Assembly (NCBI GenBank): GCA_023415275.1
Contig: JAEZLJ010000126.1
Coordinates: forward strand, 1-5,612
Length of the DNA stretch: 5,612 bases
Direction of reading: 5' to 3'
Origin: Bacteroidota bacterium
GTDB lineage: Bacteria; Bacteroidota; Bacteroidia; Chitinophagales; Chitinophagaceae
The notes below the pieces were generated by a model, which saw only the letters and a program-made list of their open reading frames with translations, was not told the origin of the DNA and ran no database searches. This document shows positions 1 to 5,612 of the stretch, piece after piece. The position numbers and the translations under genes were made by a program. Position 1 is the first letter of the stretch; each line of letters opens with the position of its first letter.

Positions 1-1
1 G

Positions 2-259
2 GACAGGATAGCTGCGGCTATCCTGATGCCTGGTTACCTGCCTCGCTTGCAATATAAAGAAGATTCTGCCAGGGCTTATTTCTATTTCAACCTGACAAAG
101 GATAGCAACTATATCAAAAAATATTTACGCAAAGGATATACGCCCACCCCGGTGAAAAAACCACAGGATACTCCAAAGACAAGGGTGGTATATCGTAAGT
201 CAGAACTATTTGAACCAGAGAAAGGCTTTATCATTAAAAAGAAAAATACCACTGTATAA
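2..259 (+). CDS. C-terminal end of an upstream protein, probably penicillin-binding protein 2 (5'-truncated by the window)
   Basis: The frame is open from base 2 to the TAA at 257-259, so this is best read as the last 85 codons of a gene that begins outside the window. The ATG at 26 gives a 77-residue ORF but is probably an internal Met. The visible protein is hydrophilic and basic, with many Tyr and Lys residues (LPRLQYKEDSARAYFYF, then SNYIKKYLRKGY). It ends in a Lys/Pro-rich tail (KKPQDTPKTR) and has no membrane segment. Its stop codon overlaps the rodA start by one base (TAATG), so the two are almost certainly co-transcribed and translationally coupled. In Bacteroidota the gene directly before rodA is usually mrdA (PBP2), the transpeptidase partner of RodA, and PBP2 there can carry a C-terminal extension after the catalytic domain. 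The identity is inferred from position. No transpeptidase motif (SxxK, SxN, KTG) lies in the visible part, so another protein is possible. Confidence 0.55.
   Translation, partial: DRIAAAILMPGYLPRLQYKEDSARAYFYFNLTKDSNYIKKYLRKGYTPTPVKKPQDTPKTRVVYRKSELFEPEKGFIIKKKNTTV
4..25 (+). repeat. Perfect 9-bp inverted repeat with a 4-base loop
   Basis: Bases 4-12 (CAGGATAGC) and 17-25 (GCTATCCTG) are perfectly complementary around a TGCG loop at 13-16. No T-tract follows, so it does not look like a terminator. It lies inside the open frame of the truncated first gene, where it encodes RIAAAIL, so it may be a coincidence of coding sequence. If translation instead began at the ATG at 26, the hairpin would end immediately before that start codon. 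The structure is seen directly; any role is unknown. Confidence 0.5.
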
Positions 260-1596
260 TGAATCGTAATGAAGCGGGTATATCGAAGGGTATAGATGTG
301 AGCCTGATATGGTTGTACCTATTGTTGGTAATAGTAGGTATCACGGCCATTTTTGCCGTTACCTACAAGGAAGGAGATCCTGTGCTGGCCAGTTTTTTCT
401 CTTTCAAGACAGACTACAGCAAGCAGATGTATTACTTCTTCATTGCTTTTGTGCTGGGTATATTCATCTTGCTGACAGACAGTAAATTTTTTACCGCAAC
501 GGCCAATATCTGGTATGCGCTGGGTATTGTATTGCTATTGCTGGTATTCCCTTTCCACTCCAGGGTCAAGGGCACAGAATCGATCATTCGTTTTGGGGGT
601 TTCCAGTTTCAGCCAGCAGAGTTTTGTAAGGTGTGCGTGTGCCTGGCATTGGCCAAATACCTTTCGCTTCCCAACCTTGATTTCAGTAAAACAAGATCAC
701 AGCTGATAGCTGCGGGTATTGTTTTATTGCCTTCCATGCTTACTATATTACAAAGTGAAACAGGATTAGCCCTGGTTTATTTTTCATTTTTCATAGTGAT
801 GTACCGGGAAGGTTTGCCTGCCACGGTGCTCATTGTAGGATTTTCTTTAGCAGCGCTGGTGGTAGCCACACTGCTGGTGGAGAAGAATGTGCTGGCAGTG
901 GCCCTGACCGTGGTGGCAGCATTGGTCGGTTATATTATCTACAGGCAATCACGGCGTAAGCGGGGTATATTGACGAAGGTGATCTTCATCTGGATCATTT
1001 GTGTAGGCATACAGCGGTTCGGTGTGCCCTTTGTGTTTCAGCATGTGATGCAACCATACCAGGTTGAGCGTATATTCAGTACTATTGGACGTGATATTCC
1101 GGAAGAATACCAAAAGAAGGGAAGCAAGCAGGAACTTCAGAAGCCCGGGAAAAAAGATGTGGACTATAATGTAAAGCAATCCAAGATCGCTATTGGTTCG
1201 GGAGGCTTTACAGGTAAGGGATTATTAAAGGGCACACAGACGCGCTATGATTTTGTTCCGGAACAGCGTACAGACTTTATTTTTTGCACCATTGGTGAGG
1301 GGTTTGGTTTTATCGGCACCACTGTAATGTTGGGAATCTATATGCTGCTTTTATTCAGGATAGTAGCGGTGGCCGAAAGGCAGCGCAGTGTATTTAGCCG
1401 TTGTTATGCTTATGGGGTAGCGGCAGTGCTTTTCTTCCACGTAACGATTAATATCTGTATGACTATTGGCCTGGCACCGGTAATTGGGATTCCCCTTCCG
1501 TTTATTAGCTATGGAGGTACTGCATTACTGACGTTTACCATATTGTTATTTATACTTATCAGGCTGGATGCCGACAGGCAAATGGTGTTAAGGTAA
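259..1596 (+). CDS. rodA: RodA, SEDS-family peptidoglycan glycosyltransferase of the elongasome
   Basis: A 445-residue polytopic membrane protein of the SEDS (FtsW/RodA/SpoVE) family, which polymerises lipid II into glycan strands in the inner membrane together with PBP2. Family landmarks appear in order: the GGFQFQPAEF motif near residues 113-122, QSETGLALVY at 165-174 (usually QPDxGTALV), QSKIAIGSGG at 307-316, KGTQTRYDFVPEQRTDFIF at 324-342, and PVIGIPLPFISYGG at 407-420. Asp339 in TDFIF aligns with E. coli RodA Asp262, the putative catalytic residue. About ten hydrophobic segments are visible, and a Lys-rich hydrophilic stretch at about 278-306 lengthens the large loop before the catalytic motif. 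The protein is longer than E. coli RodA (370 residues). Odd points: the Trp normally found in the G-x-x-x-W motif before the QPAEF segment is Ile109, and the usual GEE/AEE after TDFIF is GEG (Gly348). The start at 259 overlaps the previous stop. FtsW is the alternative, but the KGTQT and PEQ-TDFIF wording and the gene context favour RodA. Confidence 0.93.
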   Translation: MNRNEAGISKGIDVSLIWLYLLLVIVGITAIFAVTYKEGDPVLASFFSFKTDYSKQMYYFFIAFVLGIFILLTDSKFFTATANIWYALGIVLLLLVFPFHSRVKGTESIIRFGGFQFQPAEFCKVCVCLALAKYLSLPNLDFSKTRSQLIAAGIVLLPSMLTILQSETGLALVYFSFFIVMYREGLPATVLIVGFSLAALVVATLLVEKNVLAVALTVVAALVGYIIYRQSRRKRGILTKVIFIWIICVGIQRFGVPFVFQHVMQPYQVERIFSTIGRDIPEEYQKKGSKQELQKPGKKDVDYNVKQSKIAIGSGGFTGKGLLKGTQTRYDFVPEQRTDFIFCTIGEGFGFIGTTVMLGIYMLLLFRIVAVAERQRSVFSRCYAYGVAAVLFFHVTINICMTIGLAPVIGIPLPFISYGGTALLTFTILLFILIRLDADRQMVLR

Positions 1597-1621
1597 TTGA
1601 TGTTTTAATGTAATTATTGCG

Positions 1622-2374
1622 ATGAAAGTTATACCGTTATCCGAGGGCTCATTTACTATAGACAAGACCAAGCTTTTTGTTCCTTTTGAAGAAGGTGAGC
1701 ACGTGTTGAATGAAAGACCCATTGGAAGCCTGCTGGTAGAGATACAGCCATTTGTAGTGATCACTCCAAAAGATATTTTGTTATTAGATACAGGCCTGGG
1801 TTTTAATGATAGCACACATGGAAAGATGCAGTTACATGCCAACCTGGAGAAGGAAGGTATAAAACTGGAACAAGTGACAAAGGTGCTTATGTCGCATTTA
1901 CATAAGGACCACGCAGGCGGTATCAGCCTGGAAAATGATCACGCAAGACTTAGCTTACCGAATGCTACCTATTATGTGCAAAGGAAGGAATGGGAGTTTG
2001 CCATGGAAAAGGGCTCGCCCTCTTTTATACCTGAAGAAATAGAAGTTTTGGGTAATTCACCGCAGGTACATTTTCTTGATAGCGACCAGGGGTTCATAGA
2101 TGATTATATCAGTTACCAGCATACGGGCGCACATTCACCTTTTCACCAGGTATTCTGGATCCGGAATGGCAATGAGACCATCTTCTTTGGTGGTGATGAT
2201 GCACCACAACTGCAGCAAATGAAGGTGCGGTATAAAACCAAATATGATTACCATCCTGAGCAGGCCATGAACCTAAGGAGAGAATGGTGGGAGCAAGGTA
2301 ACCAGGAAGGATGGACCTTTCTTTTTTATCATGATATCAAGGCGCCTGTATATACGCGTTCATTGACATCCTAA
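1622..2374 (+). CDS. MBL-fold metallo-hydrolase (metallo-beta-lactamase superfamily)
   Basis: A 250-residue soluble protein with no signal peptide, so probably cytoplasmic. The metallo-beta-lactamase fold is shown by an LLLDTG strand-turn at 53-58, followed by the metal-binding motif HLHKDH (His92, His94, Asp96, His97) in SHLHKDHAGG. Then come HTGAHSPFHQ at 167-176, where His171 is the likely third metal ligand, GGDDAP at 190-195, where Asp192 is the likely bridging Asp, and FYHD with His237 as the likely last ligand. Spacing and order resemble the lactonase-like hydrolases of the superfamily, which bind two metal ions. The substrate cannot be told from the sequence: lactonase, thioesterase-like or other ester hydrolase activity are all possible. 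The start follows rodA by 25 bp on the same strand with no clear promoter, so it may be read through from the rodA transcript. No Shine-Dalgarno sequence is visible. It ends 25 bp from the convergent kynA stop. Confidence 0.88.
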   Translation: MKVIPLSEGSFTIDKTKLFVPFEEGEHVLNERPIGSLLVEIQPFVVITPKDILLLDTGLGFNDSTHGKMQLHANLEKEGIKLEQVTKVLMSHLHKDHAGGISLENDHARLSLPNATYYVQRKEWEFAMEKGSPSFIPEEIEVLGNSPQVHFLDSDQGFIDDYISYQHTGAHSPFHQVFWIRNGNETIFFGGDDAPQLQQMKVRYKTKYDYHPEQAMNLRREWWEQGNQEGWTFLFYHDIKAPVYTRSLTS

Positions 2375-2399
2375 CCTACCTCAAATTTTTTTGGGAAGA

Positions 2400-3434
2400 T
2401 TATGATTCAGTTGTGGCAAAACCCAGCTTTCTCTCTATAGCTTTTGGCAATTGCGGCAGTCTTCTTCTTTCTATCAGGAAGGAATTGAGCTGTGCGATCT
2501 CTTTAAAGATATAATGCTTGTCTGCTGCTGCTTTCAGGTAGTCTTTGCCCGAGCTTCCTCCCGTTCCTATCCGGGTACCTATCATCCGGTGCACCATATT
2601 CATATGTCGGTGACGCCAGGTGCTTAATTGTTCATCTATCTCGAGCAGGTTATTAAGTAACTGGAAGGGCAATTGCAATAAAGGATAACCGCGGTACAAC
2701 ATAATGAATAAAGCAGCCCTGTTTGCTTTGCCTGATAAGGTATAATGCGATTCCCTTTGTTGAAAGAAAACATCGTCAAATGCTTCCAGGTTATTCTTTT
2801 CGGCTTCGGCCAGGCTATTCCGGTAGCTTTCCTTGTATTTTTCCCAAAAAGGATGTTCATAACCTGAATGGGAATAGTCTTTCCAAAGCTCAGCGTCGTC
2901 AAAGAAGGGCATGCGTTCCAGCCAATCATTCACCAATTGTAAGAATGAGTGATCTGTTTCTGCTTTTTTGATCAGGTCCACATGTTCAGGGCGCAATTGC
3001 GCTGTATAATATTCCTTGCCATGCCTGTATTCATACTTTAATCCCAGTTTGGCCTCGAGAAGCTTGAATTGCCAGCTTTGAAATCCTGATGCTGGGCGCA
3101 ACATGTCGCGGAAATCAAGGAAATCCATAGGTGTCATGGTTTCCAGTATGTCTATCTGGTGAATCAGCACCCGCAGGATCACTACCATCCTGTTCAGGCG
3201 GTGCACAACAGTTTGCAGTTCTGGAGAGTTGTCATTGAGCGATGGCTTGCGCATGATCTCCACCACTGAATCTGCCTCGTGGTGCAATTGCTTGAACCAA
3301 AGCTCATAGGCCTGGTGAATAATAATGAAAAGCATTTCATCGTGGGCAGATACATTATGGCGTGCGCTTTCAGGTGACTGGGCATTCAGTATCTTATCCA
3401 GCTGCAGGTAATCGTGGTAATGAACATCTGTCAT
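2400..3434 (-). CDS. kynA: Tryptophan 2,3-dioxygenase
   Basis: A heme enzyme that opens the indole ring of L-tryptophan with O2 to give N-formylkynurenine, the first and committing step of the kynurenine pathway. It is 344 residues, mostly helical, soluble and without a signal peptide. Family motifs run through the protein: YLQLDKILNAQ at 9-19, HDEMLFIIIHQAYELWFKQ at 31-49, DFRDMLRPASGFQSWQF at 107-123, and RHMNMVHRMIGTRIGTGGSS at 276-295. By comparison with characterised enzymes, His277 matches the heme-ligating His (human His328) and Thr291 matches human Thr342. Arg109 matches the substrate-carboxylate Arg (human Arg144), and His40 matches the distal His (human His76). All key residues are present, so it should be active. 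The length and the HQAYELWFKQ and GTGGSSG wording sit closer to the animal enzyme than to short proteobacterial ones. No other kynurenine-pathway gene is visible. It lies 67 bp downstream of purD on the same strand and may be partly co-transcribed. Confidence 0.95.
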   Translation of the reverse strand: MTDVHYHDYLQLDKILNAQSPESARHNVSAHDEMLFIIIHQAYELWFKQLHHEADSVVEIMRKPSLNDNSPELQTVVHRLNRMVVILRVLIHQIDILETMTPMDFLDFRDMLRPASGFQSWQFKLLEAKLGLKYEYRHGKEYYTAQLRPEHVDLIKKAETDHSFLQLVNDWLERMPFFDDAELWKDYSHSGYEHPFWEKYKESYRNSLAEAEKNNLEAFDDVFFQQRESHYTLSGKANRAALFIMLYRGYPLLQLPFQLLNNLLEIDEQLSTWRHRHMNMVHRMIGTRIGTGGSSGKDYLKAAADKHYIFKEIAQLNSFLIERRRLPQLPKAIERKLGFATTES

Positions 3435-3484
3435 ATAGCAAGTTTGAGTACGTAAATTATCGGTCTATCAAAAAGAATAGTGCT

Positions 3485-3500
3485 GCCAGGCATAACCGGC
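3485..3500 (-). terminator. Weak hairpin just after purD (possible attenuator or terminator)
   Basis: Read on the minus strand, GCCGG TTATGC CTGGC forms a 5-bp GC-rich stem with one G-T pair and a 6-base loop, starting one base past the purD stop codon. A run of five T follows only about ten bases later (3474-3470), so it is not a standard intrinsic terminator. It might reduce readthrough from purD into kynA, or do nothing. Confidence 0.2.
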
Positions 3501-3501
3501 T

Positions 3502-4806
3502 TTATTCATCTTGGTAATTTTCTGAAACGGTATCAAGAAATTCAAATCCAATATCCCTGCGGTAATATTTATCAGTGAACTCAATAGCCTCAATCAATTC
3601 TCTTGATTTATTAATGGCATCTTCTAATTGATCTGCCAATGCAGTGGCGCAAAGCACCCTGCCACCATTGGTAACTATCCTGCCGTCTTTTTCTTTAGTG
3701 CCTGAATGAAAGAGCATGGTATCGCTTATGGTAGTATCCAATCCTTCTATTTCCAATCCCTTCTTATAGTCTTCGGGGTAGCCACCGCTTACTGCTACAA
3801 TGGTGGTGGCGAATCTTTCATCCTGCTCAAGTGTTACGTTTTGCAATTGACTATGTGCAGTTGCTGTCAATAAGGCTACAAGGTCATTTTTGATCCTGGG
3901 GATCACTACTTCAGTTTCAGGATCGCCCATACGGCAATTATATTCTATTACATAAGGATCATCGCCTACTTTCATCAATCCAATAAACACAAATCCTTTA
4001 TAATCCAGTCCATCCTTGTTCAAGCCATCTATAGTAGGCCGAACAACACGATCCGTTACCTTTTTCATAAAAGCTTCATCTGCAAAAGGTACCGGGCTGA
4101 TAGCTCCCATGCCACCCGTGTTCAAACCTGTATCGCCTTCGCCTATACGTTTGTAATCTTTGGCTTCGGGCAACAGGATGTATTCCTTTCCATCTGTTAA
4201 GACGAATACCGACAATTCTATCCCGCTTAAGAATTCTTCAACTACCACTCTTTTTCCTGCCTCACCAAATTTGGAACGCTGGATCATGAGCTCAAATTCA
4301 GATACGGCCTCCACGTGATTTTGGCATATAATGACGCCCTTTCCTGCTGCCAATCCATCTGCCTTCAATACAATAGGCAGTGGGTGCTGCTTTAAATATT
4401 CAATTCCTTCCTCAAAATTGTTGGCAGTGAATTCTTTGTAGGCAGCGGTTGGAATGCCATGTCGCTGCATAAATGATTTGGCGTAGGCTTTACTTCCTTC
4501 CAGTTGCGCAGCTTCTTTAGATGGGCCAATGATCAACAGGTTCAAACCTGATTCACTTACCAGGTAATCAACAATACCTTTTACAAGTGGTTCTTCCGGG
4601 CCCACGATCACCATATCAATGTAATGCTCTGTACACGCAGCCCTGATGGCCGGGAAATCGGTGGCTGAAAAAGGTAGGTTAATCCCACATTGGGCAGTAC
4701 CTGCATTTCCTGGTGCAATAAACAGATCTGAGCATAAGTTGCTTTGCTTCAGTTTCCAGGCCAGTGCATGTTCTCTTCCTCCCGAACCAAGTAGTAAGAT
4801 ATTCAT
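3502..4806 (-). CDS. purD: Phosphoribosylamine-glycine ligase (GAR synthetase)
   Basis: A cytoplasmic ATP-grasp enzyme that joins 5-phosphoribosylamine and glycine, using ATP, to form glycinamide ribonucleotide, the second step of de novo purine synthesis. It is 434 residues, close to the usual ~420-430. The N-terminal domain opens with MNILLLGSGGREHALAWK (1-18), followed by VGPEEPLVKG (68-77) and GPSKEAAQLEGSKAYAK (94-110). The ATP-grasp core shows VLKADGLAAGKGV (146-158), VVEEFLSGIELSVF (188-201), the PurD signature GDTGLNTGGMGA (224-235), and the metal-binding EYNCRMGDPETEV (288-300). A C-terminal domain follows, with VAVSGGYPEDY at 337-347. All of these are intact. The start at 4806 is chosen because MNILLLGSGG is the family N-terminus. 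An upstream in-frame ATG at 4848 would add 14 residues with no family counterpart and would run into the promoter region of the divergent transporter. kynA follows downstream after 67 bp. Confidence 0.97.
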   Translation of the reverse strand: MNILLLGSGGREHALAWKLKQSNLCSDLFIAPGNAGTAQCGINLPFSATDFPAIRAACTEHYIDMVIVGPEEPLVKGIVDYLVSESGLNLLIIGPSKEAAQLEGSKAYAKSFMQRHGIPTAAYKEFTANNFEEGIEYLKQHPLPIVLKADGLAAGKGVIICQNHVEAVSEFELMIQRSKFGEAGKRVVVEEFLSGIELSVFVLTDGKEYILLPEAKDYKRIGEGDTGLNTGGMGAISPVPFADEAFMKKVTDRVVRPTIDGLNKDGLDYKGFVFIGLMKVGDDPYVIEYNCRMGDPETEVVIPRIKNDLVALLTATAHSQLQNVTLEQDERFATTIVAVSGGYPEDYKKGLEIEGLDTTISDTMLFHSGTKEKDGRIVTNGGRVLCATALADQLEDAINKSRELIEAIEFTDKYYRRDIGFEFLDTVSENYQDE

Positions 4807-4925
4807 GATGGGTGCGAATATCGGTACAATTGTTAAACAGGAAACCAATTATGTTTGCGTAGCAGATTTTGTTTATTTTGAGCCACTTAATAGCTAACAG
4901 CTTGTTTTTAATTAATAATTAATCT
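4807..4925. promoter_or_regulatory. Divergent purD / peptide-transporter intergenic region
   Basis: This 119-bp spacer separates two divergently transcribed genes and must hold the 5' regions of both. The rightward promoter is clear and listed separately. On the minus strand I find no convincing TAnnTTTG element for purD, so its promoter is unresolved. The last ~20 bases before the transporter start are almost purely A/T, typical of Bacteroidota leaders that lack a Shine-Dalgarno sequence. I see no riboswitch-like fold or small RNA here. Confidence 0.6.
4830..4857 (+). promoter_or_regulatory. Bacteroidota-type promoter (TTG-N17-TATGTTTG) for the peptide transporter
   Basis: TTG at 4830-4832 and TATGTTTG at 4850-4857 are separated by 17 bases. 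This matches the Bacteroidota housekeeping consensus, a -33 TTG and a -7 TAnnTTTG, with the spacing described for Flavobacterium. Transcription would start around 4862-4866, leaving a leader of roughly 60 bases before the ATG at 4926. The match is seen directly; use as a promoter is inferred. Confidence 0.6.
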
Positions 4926-5612
4926 ATGCCAGAGATCAAAGCATCTGATGAAATCCGGGTTGAGCCCACCACCTCAACCAAAGGGCACCCCAGGGGACTT
5001 TATGTATTATTTGCCACAGAGATGTGGGAGCGATTCAATTATTATGGCATGCGCGCCATACTGGTTCTGTTCATGACCAAGGCGCTGTTGTTCAGTGATG
5101 CATTTGCTTCTAACCTGTATGGTAGCTACACAGGTTTGGTTTACCTTACTCCCTTGATCGGTGGATATATTGCAGACCGCTATTGGGGAAATAAGCGATC
5201 CATCATTGTCGGAGGTTTGCTGATGGCTATTGGAGAGTTTCTCTTGTTCTTTTGCGGCTCTGTCTATGCCAGTTCATCTTCATTGTCCACCATCCTGTTC
5301 TTCTCTGGTCTTGGTTTTATGATAGCAGGTAATGGTTTTTTTAAACCTAATATTTCTTCTCTTGTCGGGCAATTATATCCTAAAGGTGACAGAAGGATAG
5401 ATGCTGCCTATACTATATTTTATATGGGTATTAATGTGGGTGGTGCACTCGGACCTTTTGTGTGCGGCATCTTTGGAGATACCGGCAACCCTGCTGATTT
5501 CAAATGGGCTTTTTTGATAGCGGGCATTGGTATGCTGATAAGCGTATTGGTTCAGAAGCTGTACCAGGATAAATATGTTCGTTCTCCAAAAGGTGAGCCC
5601 CTGGGCGACACA
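4926..5612 (+). CDS. POT/PTR2-family proton-dependent di/tripeptide transporter (3'-truncated by the window)
   Basis: The first 229 residues of an inner-membrane major-facilitator protein of the proton-coupled oligopeptide transporter family, which imports di- and tripeptides with protons. The frame is open to the last base, so the gene continues outside; full family members are typically about 450-550 residues. Diagnostic motifs are the proton-coupling ExxER motif in EMWERFNYYG (Glu32, Glu35, Arg36), GGYIADRYWGNKRSI at 79-93, NGFFKPNISSLVGQLY at 136-151, and FYMGINVGGALGP at 165-177. Lys140 matches the conserved helix-4 Lys. About six hydrophobic segments, one MFS half, are visible, after a polar N-terminal stretch of about 23 residues. 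The ATG at 4926 is the first after an in-frame TAA at 4920-4922, which fixes the start. It is divergent from purD and has its own good promoter. Peptide uptake is the usual role; the exact substrate cannot be told. Confidence 0.94.
   Translation, partial: MPEIKASDEIRVEPTTSTKGHPRGLYVLFATEMWERFNYYGMRAILVLFMTKALLFSDAFASNLYGSYTGLVYLTPLIGGYIADRYWGNKRSIIVGGLLMAIGEFLLFFCGSVYASSSSLSTILFFSGLGFMIAGNGFFKPNISSLVGQLYPKGDRRIDAAYTIFYMGINVGGALGPFVCGIFGDTGNPADFKWAFLIAGIGMLISVLVQKLYQDKYVRSPKGEPLGDT

Noticed and set aside
26..259. Stand-alone 77-residue gene starting at the ATG at 26
   Set aside because: The frame is open upstream to the window edge and there is no promoter or leader signal, so the 3' end of a longer gene is more likely. 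It cannot be fully excluded without the upstream sequence.
949..1179. Reverse-strand and alternative-frame ORFs inside rodA, the hydrolase, kynA and purD
   Set aside because: They lie wholly or mostly within clearly identified genes, show no recognisable domain, and have the low-complexity composition expected of shadow frames.
2380..2395. AT-rich inverted repeat (CTCAAA TTTT TTTGGG) between the convergent hydrolase and kynA stops, as a bidirectional terminator
   Set aside because: The stem is only six pairs with one wobble, mostly A-T, and the T-run is part of the hairpin rather than following it. There is too little to call a terminator, although termination must occur somewhere near here.
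3435..3480. Possible kynA promoter on the minus strand (TAATTTAC with an upstream TTTTTG)
   Set aside because: The -7 box has two mismatches to TAnnTTTG and the spacing to the TTG is about nine bases instead of 17-21.
4807..4848. 14-residue N-terminal extension of PurD starting at 4848
   Set aside because: The extension (MVSCLTIVPIFAPI) has no counterpart in the family, and MNILLLGSGG at 4806 is the classic PurD N-terminus. The extension also overlaps the divergent promoter.
1..5612. An undescribed multi-gene system, mobile element, CRISPR array or RNA gene
   Set aside because: Every large ORF belongs to a known housekeeping family, spacers are short (25-119 bp), and I see no repeat array, transposase, integrase, tRNA-like fold or terminal repeats.

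Overview
This 5.6 kb window looks like ordinary chromosomal DNA from a Bacteroidota bacterium, most likely a Chitinophagaceae-like soil or freshwater lineage. The reasons are moderate base composition, gene starts with no Shine-Dalgarno sequence and often an A/T-rich leader, an exact TTG-N17-TAnnTTTG promoter of the Bacteroidota type, and Bacteroidota-style versions of RodA and tryptophan 2,3-dioxygenase. The taxonomic placement is inferred from these traits, not from a database match.

Left part, plus strand (1-2374): the last ~85 codons of an upstream gene, probably the elongation transpeptidase PBP2 (mrdA), overlap rodA by one base (TAATG). RodA is the SEDS glycosyltransferase that polymerises peptidoglycan glycan strands during cell elongation. 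It is followed after 25 bp by a metallo-beta-lactamase-fold hydrolase of unknown substrate.

Middle part, minus strand (2400-4806): purD (GAR synthetase, de novo purine synthesis) is transcribed leftward into kynA (tryptophan 2,3-dioxygenase, first step of tryptophan breakdown by the kynurenine route), with a 67-bp gap holding a weak hairpin. kynA converges on the hydrolase gene with only 25 bp between stop codons.

Right part, plus strand (4926 to the window end): the first 229 codons of a proton-coupled di/tripeptide transporter (POT/PTR2 family), transcribed away from purD. The 119-bp divergent spacer carries the clearest promoter of the window.

Functionally these are housekeeping genes: cell wall elongation, purine synthesis, tryptophan catabolism and peptide uptake. 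I see no mobile element, CRISPR array, RNA gene, phage or defence module, and no evidence of an undescribed multi-gene system. The most notable details are substitutions at usually conserved positions in RodA, a perfect 9-bp hairpin at the left edge, and the purD-kynA pairing.
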